A stretch of DNA of 64,000 nt from Pelomonas sp047654805 (GCF_047654805.1 NZ_JASGIV010000001.1:5642001-5706000), one strand, 5' to 3'. Counted from the first letter of the stretch, positions 1 to 10,700 are shown. The notes: a model not told the origin generated them from the sequence alone. Numbers and translations are program-made.

Positions 1-1
1 A

Positions 2-1375
2 CGTCGTCGTGACGCCACCAGTGTGCAGGGACAGCTTGTCCATCAGGCCCTCGGCCGTGGGCAGGATGCCGAACACGCCGATGCTGCCGGTGATGGTGCC
101 GGCATCGGCGATGACGGCGTCGCTGGCCATCGAGATCCAGTAGCCGCCCGAGGCCGCCACGTCGCCCATGGAGACGACGACGGGCTTGCCGGCCGCGCGA
201 GTCAGCTCCAGCTCGCGGCGCACGATCTCGGACGCGAAGGCGCTGCCACCGGGCGAGTTCACGCGCAGCACGACGGCCTTGATGGCATCATCCTCGCGCG
301 CCTTGCGGATCAGGCGGGCCGTGGAGTCGCCACCTATGCGGCCCGGGCCGGCATCGCCATCAACGATCTCGCCCTCCGCAACGACGACGCCCACGCCCGG
401 CTGCAGCTTGTTCGGCGCGCCGGCGTCCCTGACGTAGGCCAGGTACTGGCCCAGCGAGACCTGACGGAAGCTCTTGCTCTCCTCGTCCCGGGCGCCCTTG
501 GCAATGAGCAGCTCGCGCATCTGGTCGCGCGTCTTCAGGCCATCGACGAGCTTGGCTTGCACGGCCATCTGGGCTGCGTCACCCTTGACGGCAGCCAGCA
601 ACTGCGGGATCTGGTCGATGCTCCTGCCGACGGCCCCGGCCTCAAGCTTGCGCGCCGTCTCGATGGTGGTCGTGAAGCCGCTCCACAGCTCGCCGTAGAC
701 CAGGCCCTCGGCCTCCACCGTCGCTGGGCTGGGGCCGGTGGCGGTGTAGGGTTCGGCGAAGCTCTTGTAGGTGCCGACCTTGATGACGTGAGGCGTCACG
801 CCGATGCGGTCCAGCGCATCCTTGTAGTAGGTGCGCCAGCGGCCGAAGCCCTCCAGCATCACCATGCCCATGGGGTGCAGGTAGACCTCTGCGGCCTGGG
901 CTGCGAGGAAGTAGCCACGCTGGCTGTAGCTGTCCGCGTAGGCGACGACGGGTTTGCCGCTGACCTTGCGGAAGCGCTGCAGCGCGGCCGTCACCTCGTG
1001 CAGGCCGGCCTGTCCCGCGCTGCCCAGGTCTTCCACGTCCAGCAGCACCGTGCTGATCTTGTCGTCCTTGGCGGCCTGCTCCAGCGCGGCGAGCACGTCG
1101 CGCAGCCGGGTCTGGCGCGGCGTGCTGCGGCCCTGGGCCTGGGCCATCAGCTGCTCGCGTGGGCTACCCGAGAACTGCTCGACGAGGTTGCCATCGAGCT
1201 TGAGGACAAGCGTGGTCTTGTCGGCCAGGGGCTTGGGGCCGCGCGTCATCAGCGCTGTCACGACGATGACGATGAGCAGCAGCACCAGCAGGTTCATCAG
1301 CGCCCGGCGTGTGCCGTCGAGCAGCCACCAGGCTTTGGAGAACAGCCAGCCAATCGCGGAAAACAGAGACTTCAT
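2..1375 (-). CDS. sppA: signal peptide peptidase SppA, 67K type (3' end outside window)
   Basis: Membrane-bound protease that cleaves signal-peptide remnants after secretion. The visible 458 codons start with a short cytoplasmic stretch and one membrane helix (about residues 25-44), followed by the tandem S49 fold. The general-base lysine lies in YKSF (Lys204), and the serine motif VAASGGYWIS is near the left edge, so both catalytic parts of the long bacterial form are present. The ATG at 1375 is preceded by AAGGTGG. The gene is divergent from the GltB-like gene with about 85 bp between them. The reading frame stays open to base 2, so the C-terminus is cut by the window, not truncated by mutation. 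Identification is firm. Confidence 0.93.
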   Translation of the reverse strand, partial: MKSLFSAIGWLFSKAWWLLDGTRRALMNLLVLLLIVIVVTALMTRGPKPLADKTTLVLKLDGNLVEQFSGSPREQLMAQAQGRSTPRQTRLRDVLAALEQAAKDDKISTVLLDVEDLGSAGQAGLHEVTAALQRFRKVSGKPVVAYADSYSQRGYFLAAQAAEVYLHPMGMVMLEGFGRWRTYYKDALDRIGVTPHVIKVGTYKSFAEPYTATGPSPATVEAEGLVYGELWSGFTTTIETARKLEAGAVGRSIDQIPQLLAAVKGDAAQMAVQAKLVDGLKTRDQMRELLIAKGARDEESKSFRQVSLGQYLAYVRDAGAPNKLQPGVGVVVAEGEIVDGDAGPGRIGGDSTARLIRKAREDDAIKAVVLRVNSPGGSAFASEIVRRELELTRAAGKPVVVSMGDVAASGGYWISMASDAVIADAGTITGSIGVFGILPTAEGLMDKLSLHTGGVTTT

Positions 1376-1460
1376 CGACAGCCACCTTGAGGGTTGATGC
1401 GGGCGATTGTGCGTGCCCGCGGCCTTAAGCTCTGCCGGTCATGTTTTGTGAGGACACCAC

Positions 1461-3113
1461 ATGCTTGCTTGGCCCGGCTGGACGAGACGCATCAACGAAC
1501 ATTTCCCGCTGCGCTATCTGACCTGGGTGCTGTGCGGCCTGCTGGCGCTTTTTTTCGCCATCGGCTGGAGCGCGGGCTTGACCCACGGCGTGCTGGTGGT
1601 GGTCTTTCTCGCGTTGACGCTGCTGGGCCTGCGCGACGTGCGCCAGCAGCGCCATTCCATCCTGCGCAACTATCCCGTCATCGGACACCTGCGCTTCCTG
1701 CTGGAGTTCATCCGACCCGAGATCCGCCAGTACTTCCTGGAGGGCGACAACGATGCCGCGCCGTTCTCGCGCGCCCAGCGCTCCATCGTCTATCAGCGCG
1801 CCAAGGGCGATCCCGACCAGCGCCCCTTCGGGACCCAGCTGGATGTGGGTGCGCGCGGCTATGAATGGATCAACCATTCGTTGGCGCCCACGCACCTGAC
1901 CAGCCATGACTTCCGTATCACCATAGGTGCCGAGCGCGCCCAGCCCTACTCGGCCAGCGTCTTCAACATTTCGGCGATGAGCTTCGGCGCTTTGAGCGCC
2001 AACGCGATCCTGGCGCTGAACAAGGGTGCCAAGATCGGCGGCTTCGCGCACGATACCGGCGAAGGATCGATCAGCTCCCACCACCGCGTCCATGGCGGCG
2101 ACCTGATCTGGGAGATCGGCTCGGGCTACTTCGGCTGCCGCAACGAAGACGGCTCGTTCAGCGCGGACCGGTTCGAGGCCGCCGCGCGCGATCCGCAGGT
2201 CAAGATGATCGAGCTCAAGCTCAGCCAGGGCGCCAAGCCCGGCCATGGCGGCGTGCTGCCTGGTCCGAAGGTGACCGAGGAAATTGCGGCCGCCCGCGGA
2301 GTGCCGGTGGGCCAGGCCTGCATCTCGCCGGCTCGCCACAGCGCCTTCTCGACGCCCGTGGAGATGATGCAGTTCATCGAGACGCTGCGCACGCTGTCCG
2401 GCGGCAAGCCCACAGGCTTCAAGCTCTGCATCGGGCACCCCTGGGAATGGTTCGCGCTGGCCAAGGCCATGCTCGAGACCGGCATCACGCCTGACTTCAT
2501 CGTCGTAGACGGCGCCGAGGGCGGTACGGGTGCGGCGCCGCTGGAATTCACCAACAACGTCGGCGCACCGCTGCAGGAGGGGCTGCTGCTGGTGCACAAC
2601 ACGCTGCTGGGCCTGAACCTGCGCGACAAGGTCAAGCTCGGCTGCGCTGGCAAGGTCACGACGGCCTTCGACATCGTGCGCCTGATGGCCCTGGGTGCGG
2701 ATTGGTGCAACGCCGGGCGCGGCTTCATGTTTGCGCTCGGCTGCATCCAGGCCCAGGCCTGCCATACGGGCCACTGCCCTACCGGCGTGACGACGCAGGA
2801 CCCGGTGCGCCAGCGCGCCATCGTCGTGCCCGACAAAGCTCAGCGCGTCGCCAATTTCCACCAGAACACGCTGAAGGCACTGAAGGAGCTGGTCGAGGCG
2901 GCCGGCCTGTGCCATCCGCAGGAGATCACGGCCCAGCACATCGTGCACCGGTTGGACAAGCACGAGGTGCGGCTGCTGGCCAACCTCATCCCCTTCGTCG
3001 AACCGGGCGCGGTGCTGCGCGGCGAGATGCCGCACAACACCTTCCGCATCTACTGGCCATTGGCAAGCGCCCACAGCTTTGCGCCGCAGGGTGCCATCGC
3101 GCGCATGGCGTGA
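1461..3113 (+). CDS. FMN-binding glutamate synthase family protein (GltB-like), membrane anchored
   Basis: A 550-residue protein with two predicted membrane helices (about 18-37 and 43-58), then the FMN-binding synthase domain of glutamate synthases. Landmarks are AMSFGALS (172-179), QGAKPGHGG (256-264), DGAEGGTGAAP (350-360) and the cysteine cluster Cys428, Cys434, Cys439, matching the [3Fe-4S] ligands of GltB. It lacks the glutaminase and GXGXG domains, and no GltD partner is adjacent, so it is not a complete glutamate synthase. The likely role is an electron-transferring oxidoreductase at the inner membrane with unknown substrate. The family assignment is clear; the reaction is not. Confidence 0.88.
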   Translation: MLAWPGWTRRINEHFPLRYLTWVLCGLLALFFAIGWSAGLTHGVLVVVFLALTLLGLRDVRQQRHSILRNYPVIGHLRFLLEFIRPEIRQYFLEGDNDAAPFSRAQRSIVYQRAKGDPDQRPFGTQLDVGARGYEWINHSLAPTHLTSHDFRITIGAERAQPYSASVFNISAMSFGALSANAILALNKGAKIGGFAHDTGEGSISSHHRVHGGDLIWEIGSGYFGCRNEDGSFSADRFEAAARDPQVKMIELKLSQGAKPGHGGVLPGPKVTEEIAAARGVPVGQACISPARHSAFSTPVEMMQFIETLRTLSGGKPTGFKLCIGHPWEWFALAKAMLETGITPDFIVVDGAEGGTGAAPLEFTNNVGAPLQEGLLLVHNTLLGLNLRDKVKLGCAGKVTTAFDIVRLMALGADWCNAGRGFMFALGCIQAQACHTGHCPTGVTTQDPVRQRAIVVPDKAQRVANFHQNTLKALKELVEAAGLCHPQEITAQHIVHRLDKHEVRLLANLIPFVEPGAVLRGEMPHNTFRIYWPLASAHSFAPQGAIARMA

Positions 3114-3184
3114 GGTGACGGCAACCGCCTGGATGCGGGGGATGAAGGCTACAAGTTAGGGGGGAGGGGCGCCAACCCCGCACA

Positions 3185-3856
3185 ATGCCGACGCTTTTCG
3201 CCGTCGCCATGCCCACCGTCTACCTCCTCCGTCTCAGCGAGACCACGCTGCAGCGAACGCAGGCTCTGCTGCAGCAGGCCAGCGGCGTGGCGCTGGCGGG
3301 TAGTGGCCAGGTGCTGGCCGACGCATTGGAGGAGATCGTGGCGCTGGCGCCCGACATCGTCGCCTGCGATCTGCGTCTGGCGGACAGCCACGCGATGCGC
3401 GTCGCCCTGGAGTTGGGCCGCCTGGCCGTGCGTCCCCAACTGCTGCTGCTGACACCCACCGCAGACGACCTGCAGCTGTTCGCGGCACTGAGCGCTGGTG
3501 CCAACGCCTATCACTTGGACGACGGCAGCGGATCCGGCCTGGTCGAGGCGCTGCAGCGCCTGCACGAGCGCCGCGCCAGGCTCGGCCCTCAGCTCGCGCG
3601 CCAGGCACTGGCCGCCTTCGGTATCGAGCGCAGCCCCATCGTCATGGCCCGCCAGGCCGCGGCACCGCTGGATGCCAGCCCCGCCGGCCGCCAGATCGAT
3701 CAGGCCAGCCGGCATCTGCTGACGCTGCTGGCGCAAGGCCTGCTGCTGGCCGAAATTGCAGCCCTGTGGAAGCTGGACGCGGCCGAGATCGAGCGCCGTG
3801 TCTGGCGCCTGGTCCGCCTGCTGCACGTCCGCTCGCGCGAGCTGCTGATCGCCTAG
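3185..3856 (+). CDS. response-regulator-like protein with degraded receiver and C-terminal helical domain
   Basis: 223 residues. The N-terminal part follows the receiver fold; the usual phospho-acceptor strand reads DIVACDLRLAD, so an aspartate is present, but the acidic pair near the N-terminus is missing. The C-terminal part (about 165-223) resembles the helix-turn-helix spacing of NarL/LuxR regulators, including LLAQGLLLAEIAALWKL, but with weak identity. It probably acts as a transcription regulator whose phosphorylation is doubtful. An in-frame ATG at 3209 is an alternative start. No kinase gene is adjacent. Moderate confidence in the fold, low in function. Confidence 0.6.
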   Translation: MPTLFAVAMPTVYLLRLSETTLQRTQALLQQASGVALAGSGQVLADALEEIVALAPDIVACDLRLADSHAMRVALELGRLAVRPQLLLLTPTADDLQLFAALSAGANAYHLDDGSGSGLVEALQRLHERRARLGPQLARQALAAFGIERSPIVMARQAAAPLDASPAGRQIDQASRHLLTLLAQGLLLAEIAALWKLDAAEIERRVWRLVRLLHVRSRELLIA

Positions 3857-3872
3857 GTGCCTGCGCGGGCTC

Positions 3873-4472
3873 TCAACGCCTGACGTAGCGCGTCGCCGTC
3901 AGCCGGTCCGACACGGAGCTGGTCTTGTTGTCCACATAGCCGCGGCTGCGCAGCTCCGTGCGAATCTCGGCGTCCGATGGGAAGGCTCCCGGGCCTTTCT
4001 GATGCACCACCCAGACGGTCTTGCAGATCATCTGGGCGTGGAAGTCCGCCATGCGTTCCAGCTCGCCCGGCTTGCTGATGACGGCCACCAGCATGCGCGC
4101 GGCCTTGACGTTGCCGGTCAGGCCTTGGGCCAGTGCCTCGGCCAGTGCCGGGTCCAGCGCGCCCACGGTGGGGCCGATCAGCAGAGCCGGGTTCTCGGCG
4201 CTGACACCCAGCTTGGCGGCCAGGGTGGGGGGCGGTGTCTGCAGCTTCTTCAGCCACTTGCCACCTTCCTGGCTGCCGAGTGCCAATGCGACGGCCTCGG
4301 CGTCGGCGTCGAAGCACAGCGCCTCGCCTTCGAGGCGCAGGTTCTGCAGTGAGGCGATCTCCCATTTGCGTCTGATGGCCCCGCGCAGCACGACAGTAGT
4401 TGATTCGAGCAGGGCGGTGACCTCCCCGTTCTCTTGGCCCACGCGGGCGGTGCAGCTGGCTTCACGTCCCAT
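3873..4472 (-). CDS. conserved hypothetical protein, DUF3052-like C-terminal half
   Basis: 199 residues, no signal peptide or membrane helix. The N-terminal half contains a beta-rich stretch (residues about 20-70). The second half has a TLAAKLGV helix, an ALLIGP strand, and a terminal pattern (VWVVHQKGPGAFPSDAEIR then SVSDRLTATRYVRR) reminiscent of the small DUF3052 fold, where a Trp-containing strand and a closing Arg-Phe/Tyr-Val strand occur. That resemblance is from memory and weak. The gene starts 9 bases after the rhombosortase stop, so it is probably the third gene of a glnE-rhombosortase unit. Function unknown. Confidence 0.65.
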   Translation of the reverse strand: MGREASCTARVGQENGEVTALLESTTVVLRGAIRRKWEIASLQNLRLEGEALCFDADAEAVALALGSQEGGKWLKKLQTPPPTLAAKLGVSAENPALLIGPTVGALDPALAEALAQGLTGNVKAARMLVAVISKPGELERMADFHAQMICKTVWVVHQKGPGAFPSDAEIRTELRSRGYVDNKTSSVSDRLTATRYVRR

Positions 4473-4481
4473 GCCGGGTCC

Positions 4482-5048
4482 TCAGGTTTCTTCAGAACGG
4501 CGCATTGTCAGCCGCCAGGCCAGGGTGCCGGCGATGGCTCCCGTGAGATGCGCGAAAGGCGCAACAGGAAAGTCGAAGTCGCCCGCGGCGCGCAATGCCG
4601 GGCCAAGTGGGGACTCGAGAGCAAGCTTGGCGACGAGTCCGAGTGCGACGGCCACGCCTACGAGCCGCTCGCGGCCGCTGCGCGTGACCAGCGCCAGCGC
4701 CGCGATGGCTGCGAGCGCGTGGAGTTCGCCCGACAGGCCGGCGTAACGCTGCAGGTCGGGGCGCAGCAGCAGGCCCAGCTGCGTCAAAGGCAGCGCACCC
4801 AGGCCGGCCAGCGCCTCACGCGGGCCCAGTTCGGCACGCGAGCCCAGCAGCGCGAGCACGGCGCAGCCGGCGAGGTTGACTGCAAGGTGCAGTGGCGTCC
4901 AGTGGACGAAGGCGGCGCTCACGGCGCGCCAGGGTTGCGCCGCGACGATTGCTGGCTGCCAGTCCAGCGCGTCGCGGGGCAGCGGCCAGGCCAGCAGGGA
5001 GAGCGCGGCCAGCGCCGCGCACAGGCTCAGCCAAACACGGCTTGCCAT
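4482..5048 (-). CDS. rrtA: rhombosortase (rhomboid-family intramembrane serine protease)
   Basis: A 188-residue polytopic inner-membrane protein with the compact six-helix rhomboid layout. Catalytic elements are GLSG (Ser106), a following His110, and His167 in PFAHLTGAIAG; the HWTPLHLAVN motif (49-58) is the conserved loop and helix of the family. Small rhomboids of this kind process proteins carrying the GlyGly-CTERM tail in beta- and gammaproteobacteria. No protein in this window ends with that tail, so its substrates lie elsewhere. The ATG at 5048 lies inside the 3' end of glnE (22-base overlap), implying translational coupling. The catalytic residues look intact. Confidence 0.85.
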   Translation of the reverse strand: MASRVWLSLCAALAALSLLAWPLPRDALDWQPAIVAAQPWRAVSAAFVHWTPLHLAVNLAGCAVLALLGSRAELGPREALAGLGALPLTQLGLLLRPDLQRYAGLSGELHALAAIAALALVTRSGRERLVGVAVALGLVAKLALESPLGPALRAAGDFDFPVAPFAHLTGAIAGTLAWRLTMRRSEET

Positions 5049-7747
5049 AGCGCCCGCACGGCGTCCCGGTGGGCCGCCAGCGGCGCGGCGGCCTCGGCGT
5101 CCAGTGCGGTGGACTGCTCGTCCAGCCGCGCCTTGTGCTGCACGCGGCGCAGTTCGCGGTAAGCATTGGCGGCCCCGACGCCCACGCCGGCCGGCAGCAG
5201 GCCGGCAGCCTCGCAGCGCTGCAGCAGTGCGATATTGCCCAGGTTGTCCAGCAGTTCGGGATGCGCGGCCGCCTGCGTCAGCACCAGCGTCTGCAGGGCG
5301 AACTCGGCGTCCATCATGCCGCCCTCGCTGTGCTTCACGTCGAACAGCTCGCCCTTCACCGGCCGGGCTGCGCGCACCTTCTCGCGCATGGCCTGCACCT
5401 CGTGCTTCAGCGCCTTGGCATCGCGCGGAGCTGTCAGCACCTGGCGGCGCACGCTTTCGCAGCGCGCGGCCAGCTCGGCGTTGCCGGCGCAAAAGCGCGC
5501 CCGCGTGATGGCCTGGTGCTCCCAGGTCCAGGCGGTGTTGCTGCCGCGACCGGTCTGGTAGGCCTCGAAGTGGGCCAGCGACGTGACCAGCAGCCCCGAG
5601 TTGCCGTTGGGCCGCAGTGCCGTGTCGATGTCGAACAGCTCACCGGCCGACGTGCGCAGCGTCAGCCAGGTGATGAGGCGGCGCACGAAGGCGCCGTAGA
5701 TCTCGCTGGCGTTCTCGTCGTCGTCGTCAAAGACGAACACCACGTCCAGATCGCCGCCGTAACCCAGCTCCTTGCCTCCCAGCTTGCCGTAGGCGATGAC
5801 GGCCAGGCGGGGCTGCTCGCGGTGGGCCTTGCCGAAACGCGCCCAGGCCCAGGTGATGGCGATCTGCAGCACGGCGTCGGCCAGCGAGGACAGGTCGTCG
5901 GCGACTTGCTCCACGGTGATGCGGCCCTCGACGTCGCGCACGAGCGTGCGGAAGACCTCGGCATGGTGGGCGCGGCGCAGCGTGTCCAGCAGGGCTTCCT
6001 CGTCGGCCTCGCCGCTGCGTGCCCAGCCCTGCTCGCGGTCCAGCAGGTCGGTGATGAAGGCTTCGCGGTCGAAGCGGGCGGTCAGCAGCAGCGGGTCGGC
6101 CAGTTCGTCGATGACGCCAGGGTGCTGCATCAAATAGCGGATGGGCCAGCGAGCCAGGCCGAGCAGCCGCAGCAGGCGCTGCTGCACGGCGGGCCGCTCG
6201 ACGAGAAGGGCCAGGTAGCTCTCGCGACGCAGCAGCGGGCCGACCCAGTCGACGAAGCGCAGTGCGGCGTCCAGCGAGCATTCCTCTGCTGCAACGGCCT
6301 GGGCGGCGCGGTGGAAGAGCTTGGCCAGCCGCTGGCGCGATTCCTCGCGCAGACCCTGCACGCGTGGCGTGTCGGCCAGCGCGCGCACGGCAGCCGCCAG
6401 CGGGGCTGGCAGGCCTTGCAGGAAATCCTCGCCGTCCACCGCCGGCTTCGGTCCGCTGCACTGGCCGCCCTTGCAGCTGCCCGGCGGCTTGCCTCCCTCG
6501 TGCAGCAGCGCGTCGAACTCGGTCGCCACCAGTTCGCGCACCTCGCCCAGTTGCTCGAACAGCTCACAGGCCTCGCGTGAGCACTTCAGGCCCAGCGACG
6601 CGGCAATCCACGCCAGGTCGGCATCGCCCTGCGGAAGGCAGTGGGTCTGCTGGTCATCCAGGAACTGGATGCGGTGCTCGACGCGGCGCAGGAAGACATA
6701 GGCCTCGCTGAGCTTGTGTGCCGTCTCGGCCTTCATCAGTCCGCCAGCACTCAACTGGGCGAGCGCCTTGACGGTGGAGCGGGTACGGATTTCCGGGAAC
6801 TGCCCGCCGCGAACCACCTGCAGCAACTGCACGATGAACTCGATCTCGCGGATGCCGCCGCGCGACAGCTTCACGTCGTTGGCGCGCTCGGGCCGGCCGG
6901 CGGCACGGGCCTTGGCCTCGCTGCGGATCTTGCCGTGCAGCTGGCGCAGGCCCTCGAAGACGCCGTAGTCCAGGTAGCGGCGATAGACGAACGGCGTGAC
7001 GAGGTTGCGCAACTGCAGCGTGCGTGCATCGCCCGGCGAGCCCATGCCGGCCAGCGGTGCGACGACGCGGCTCTTCAGCCATGCGAAGCGCTCCCACTCG
7101 CGGCCCTGCACGAGGAAATACTCCTCCAGCATGGCCAGGCTGACGACGGGCGGGCCGCTCTTGCCGTTCGGGCGCAGCGCCAAGTCGACGCGGAACACCT
7201 GACCGTCGTCGGTCACGTCGCCGATCAACGCGTACAGGCGCTTGGCCACGTTGGCGAAGTACTCGTGCGCGGTGACGGGACGGGCACCCTGCGTCTGGCC
7301 GTCGTCCTCGTAGACGTAGATCAGGTCGATGTCCGACGATACGTTCAGCTCGCGCGCGCCCAGCTTGCCCATGCCCAGCACCCAAAAGGCGATGTCGCCG
7401 CCATCGGCGGTGCGCGGCGGGCCGTGGATCTCGTCCAGTTCGAGACGAGCGGCGGCCAATGCGCGGTCCAGCGTGACCTCGGCCAGGTGGGTCATGGCCA
7501 GCGTCACATCGTCCACGCGTGCGCCCTGCTCGATGTCCAGTACCGCCAGGCGCTCCAGCACCAGGTGCCGGGCCACGCGCAGCGCGGGCCCTAGCGGCCG
7601 GTCCGCGAGCAGGGTCTCGATCAGCGCCGCGATGACGGCCCGATCGGGCAGGCCGGGGGGCAGCAGCGCCAGTTCCGCCGCGTAACGGCGGCGCACGCGC
7701 TGTACGTAGCGGCTGTGTTCAGCAAAAACGGGAAACAGTGTGCTCAT
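5027..7747 (-). CDS. glnE: bifunctional glutamine synthetase adenylyltransferase / adenylyl-removing enzyme
   Basis: Controls glutamine synthetase by attaching AMP to, and removing it from, a tyrosine of GlnA under the influence of PII. The 906-residue product has two nucleotidyltransferase domains. The N-terminal deadenylylase domain carries GMGKLGARELNVSSDIDL (125-142). The C-terminal adenylylase domain carries YGKLGGKELGYGGDLDVVFV around residue 655. Each is followed by a GlnD-PII uridylyltransferase-like helical region. Length is close to the usual 900-950. A short Gly/Cys/Pro-rich linker (GGKPPGSCKGGQCSG) near residue 420 is unusual. It is divergent from yhdP, with starts 37 bp apart, and overlaps rrtA downstream. 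Confidence 0.95.
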   Translation of the reverse strand: MSTLFPVFAEHSRYVQRVRRRYAAELALLPPGLPDRAVIAALIETLLADRPLGPALRVARHLVLERLAVLDIEQGARVDDVTLAMTHLAEVTLDRALAAARLELDEIHGPPRTADGGDIAFWVLGMGKLGARELNVSSDIDLIYVYEDDGQTQGARPVTAHEYFANVAKRLYALIGDVTDDGQVFRVDLALRPNGKSGPPVVSLAMLEEYFLVQGREWERFAWLKSRVVAPLAGMGSPGDARTLQLRNLVTPFVYRRYLDYGVFEGLRQLHGKIRSEAKARAAGRPERANDVKLSRGGIREIEFIVQLLQVVRGGQFPEIRTRSTVKALAQLSAGGLMKAETAHKLSEAYVFLRRVEHRIQFLDDQQTHCLPQGDADLAWIAASLGLKCSREACELFEQLGEVRELVATEFDALLHEGGKPPGSCKGGQCSGPKPAVDGEDFLQGLPAPLAAAVRALADTPRVQGLREESRQRLAKLFHRAAQAVAAEECSLDAALRFVDWVGPLLRRESYLALLVERPAVQQRLLRLLGLARWPIRYLMQHPGVIDELADPLLLTARFDREAFITDLLDREQGWARSGEADEEALLDTLRRAHHAEVFRTLVRDVEGRITVEQVADDLSSLADAVLQIAITWAWARFGKAHREQPRLAVIAYGKLGGKELGYGGDLDVVFVFDDDDENASEIYGAFVRRLITWLTLRTSAGELFDIDTALRPNGNSGLLVTSLAHFEAYQTGRGSNTAWTWEHQAITRARFCAGNAELAARCESVRRQVLTAPRDAKALKHEVQAMREKVRAARPVKGELFDVKHSEGGMMDAEFALQTLVLTQAAAHPELLDNLGNIALLQRCEAAGLLPAGVGVGAANAYRELRRVQHKARLDEQSTALDAEAAAPLAAHRDAVRALWQAVFG

Positions 7748-7784
7748 GACCCTGTGCTAGATTGCCTGCCGGCCGGTTCTTCAC

Positions 7785-10700
7785 GTGCCCCAAGACAACG
7801 TGTTTGACTTCTTCTCGGCCGCTCTTCACCACTGCAACCGCGCCACGCGCTGGCCACTGCGCCTGTGCTGGCAGGCGCTGCGCTGGCTGTTGCTGGTCCT
7901 CGCCCTGGTCTGGGCGCTGGCGGTGGTGGCGTGGTCCGTGTTGCACTGGGGCATTCTCCCGCACGCCAATGACTGGCGCCCCTGGCTCGAAAAGGAAGCC
8001 TCAAAGGCCCTGGGGGTAGAGCTGCGCATCGGCCGCATCACCGTTGAGTCCGGTGGCTGGATGCCTCGCATGGAGTTGGGCGATGTGCAGGTGCTGGACG
8101 CCGCCGGACGGCCGGCCCTGCGGCTGCCGCGCGTTGCGGCGGTGCTGTCGGCCCAGTCGCTGGTGGTGCTGGAGCCGCGCTTCTCGCAGCTGCTGGTTGA
8201 CAAGCCAGAGCTCGTCATCCGTCGCGACGTCCAGGGCCGAATCTTCATCGCTGGCTTAGGCCTGGCAGACGCTGAGCGTGGCGACGCCTCGGCCACCGAG
8301 GCCGGGCTGGACTGGCTGTTCAGCCAGGCCGAGCTGGCCATCGTGGGCGGCCGCGTGCGCTGGATCGACGAGAAGCGCGCAGACGCGCGGCCGCTGGAGC
8401 TGTCCGAGCTGAATTTCATCATGCGCAATGGCCTGCGTCGCCACCAGCTGCGCCTGGACGCAACGCCCCCCGCCGACTGGGGCCAGCGTTTCACGCTGCG
8501 CGGCCAGTTCACGCAGAGTGTGCTGAAGCGGCCGGCCGAGTTCCAGCACTGGAGCGGCCAGCTTTACGCCGAGCTGCCACGCGCCGACCTGAGCCAGCTG
8601 CGCCGGCATGTGGACCTGCCTTTCCAGCTCAGCGAGGGTGACGGTGCCGTGCGTGCCTGGGGCCAGTTCAAAGACGGCCAGCCGGTCGCGGCCACGCTGG
8701 ACCTGGCGCTGCGTTCCGTGCGGTTGAAGCTGCTGGAGGCTGCGCCAGAGCTGAACCTGGATCACATCGAGGGCCGGCTGGATCTGGCCCGTGCGAAGGA
8801 TCGCCTGAGCCTGCAGGCCCGCCAGCTCGGCTTTGTCAGTGGCGACGGCGTGGTCTGGCCACGCTCGGACTGGGGCGTGGCGCTGCAGCTCGGCAAGGGC
8901 GAGCAGGTGCTGGGAGGCGAGGTCAACGCCCAGCGCCTGGATTTCGCGCTGATGGCCCAGATCGCCCAGCGCCTGCCGCTGGGCGAGCGTGCCCACCAGT
9001 TGCTCGCCGAGCTGGAGCCGCGCGGCGTGCTGACGGCCCTGACGGCGCATTGGCAGGGGGCGCTGGACGCGCCGCGCAGCTACCGCGTCAAGGCCCAGCT
9101 CGACGGCCTGGGGCTGTCCGCCAAGCCCAGCGAGCGTGAAGACCATCTTGGTCGCCCAGGCTTGCGCGGCGCCAGCCTGGAGCTGGACGCCAGCGAGCGC
9201 GGCGGTTCGGCCCGGCTGGCCATGCACGACGGCGAGGTTGAGCTGCCCGGGCTGTTCGAGGATCCGCGGCTGCCCATCACGCGGCTGGCCACCACCATGA
9301 GCTGGCAGCTGCCGGCGCCGGCATCCAGCGGGAAGGCGACGGGAGAGGTCGAGCTGAAGCTGCGCGACCTGCAGCTCCAGACGCCCGACCTGAGCGGCGA
9401 TTTCACAGTCGTCTGGCGACGCCCGGCCGGCGCCACGACGGCGGGCTTCCTGGACCTCAGCGGCCGCGTGCAGCGCGTGGAAGCCACGCGCGTGGCCCGC
9501 TACATCCCGCAGAGCCTGCCGGCCACGCGCAGCTATGTGTCGCGCGCCATCCTCGGCGGCGAGGCGCGCAATGTCAGCGTCAGGCTCAAGGGCGAGCTGG
9601 CGGAGTTCCCCTTCGACGCGCCGCGCTCCAGCGGCGTTTTCCGCGTGGCTACGCAAGCCCAGGGCGTCACTCTGGCCTATGTGCCGCCCAGTGACGTCGG
9701 GACCAACTGGCCGGCCATGGAGGGTGTGGATGCCGAGCTGGTCTTCGAGCGTGCCGGCATGTTCATCAAGGACGGCCGCGCCAAGGTGCTGGGCTACGAA
9801 CTGAGTGGCGTCAACGGCGGCATCAAGGACCTGCACCACGGCCGCGTGCTGCAGCTGGACGGCACGGGCAGGGGCGCCGGCGCCGACTTGCTGCGCTTCG
9901 TGCGCGGCTCGCCGCTGGACGAATGGCTGGGCCATGCGTTGAGTACCACCTCGGCCCAGGGGCCGGTAGGCCTCAAGCTGGGCATAGGCATCCCGCTGGA
10001 CGATACCAACCAGACGACGCTGAAGGGTCAGCTCCAGCTCGGTGGCGTAGACCTCAAGCTGCGCCCCGAACTGCCCGGGCTCGGTGGCGTGCGCGGTCGT
10101 ATCGACTTTGACCGCAAGGGCCTGCAGCTTGTCGGCATGACGGCCCGCCTGCTGGGCGGCGATGCCGGCATCGAGGGGGGGACGCAGCGCGACGGTGGCC
10201 TACGCTTTGCCGTGCAGGGCCAAGCGACGGCCGACGGCCTTCGCCATGCCACCGAACTGGGCGCTGTCGCCCGTCTGGCCCAGGCGGCAAGCGGCCAGGC
10301 GACCTATCGGTTCCAGCTCGCCATTCCCCCGAATGGCCAGAGCGAGCTCAGCGTCAGCAGCAGCCTGCAGGGACTGGCGCTGGACCTGCCGGCGCCAGCA
10401 CGCAAGGAGGCAGACGCCCAGCTGCCGCTGCGCCTGCTGATGACGCCTACAGCCGCTGGCCGCGATGAGATCCGCCTTGAAGTCGGGGCCGGTGCGGTGC
10501 CGCTGCTGCAGGCCCAGTTGCAGCGCGACGTGTCCGGCGGCGGCTCGCAGGTGCTGCGCGGCGCCCTCGCCGTGCAGGACAAGCTGCCCGCCCTGCCGTC
10601 CACGGGCGTGCTGCTGCAGCTCAACGTCGCGGCGCTGGACCTGGACGCCTGGCAGCAGCGCCTGGGTGCACTGGCGGGCGGCCACGGCGGTGGGGGCGGT

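Noticed and set aside
1425..3074. 549-codon minus-strand frame across the GltB-like gene
   Set aside because: Low-complexity shadow; the plus-strand gene has clear FMN and iron-sulfur motifs.
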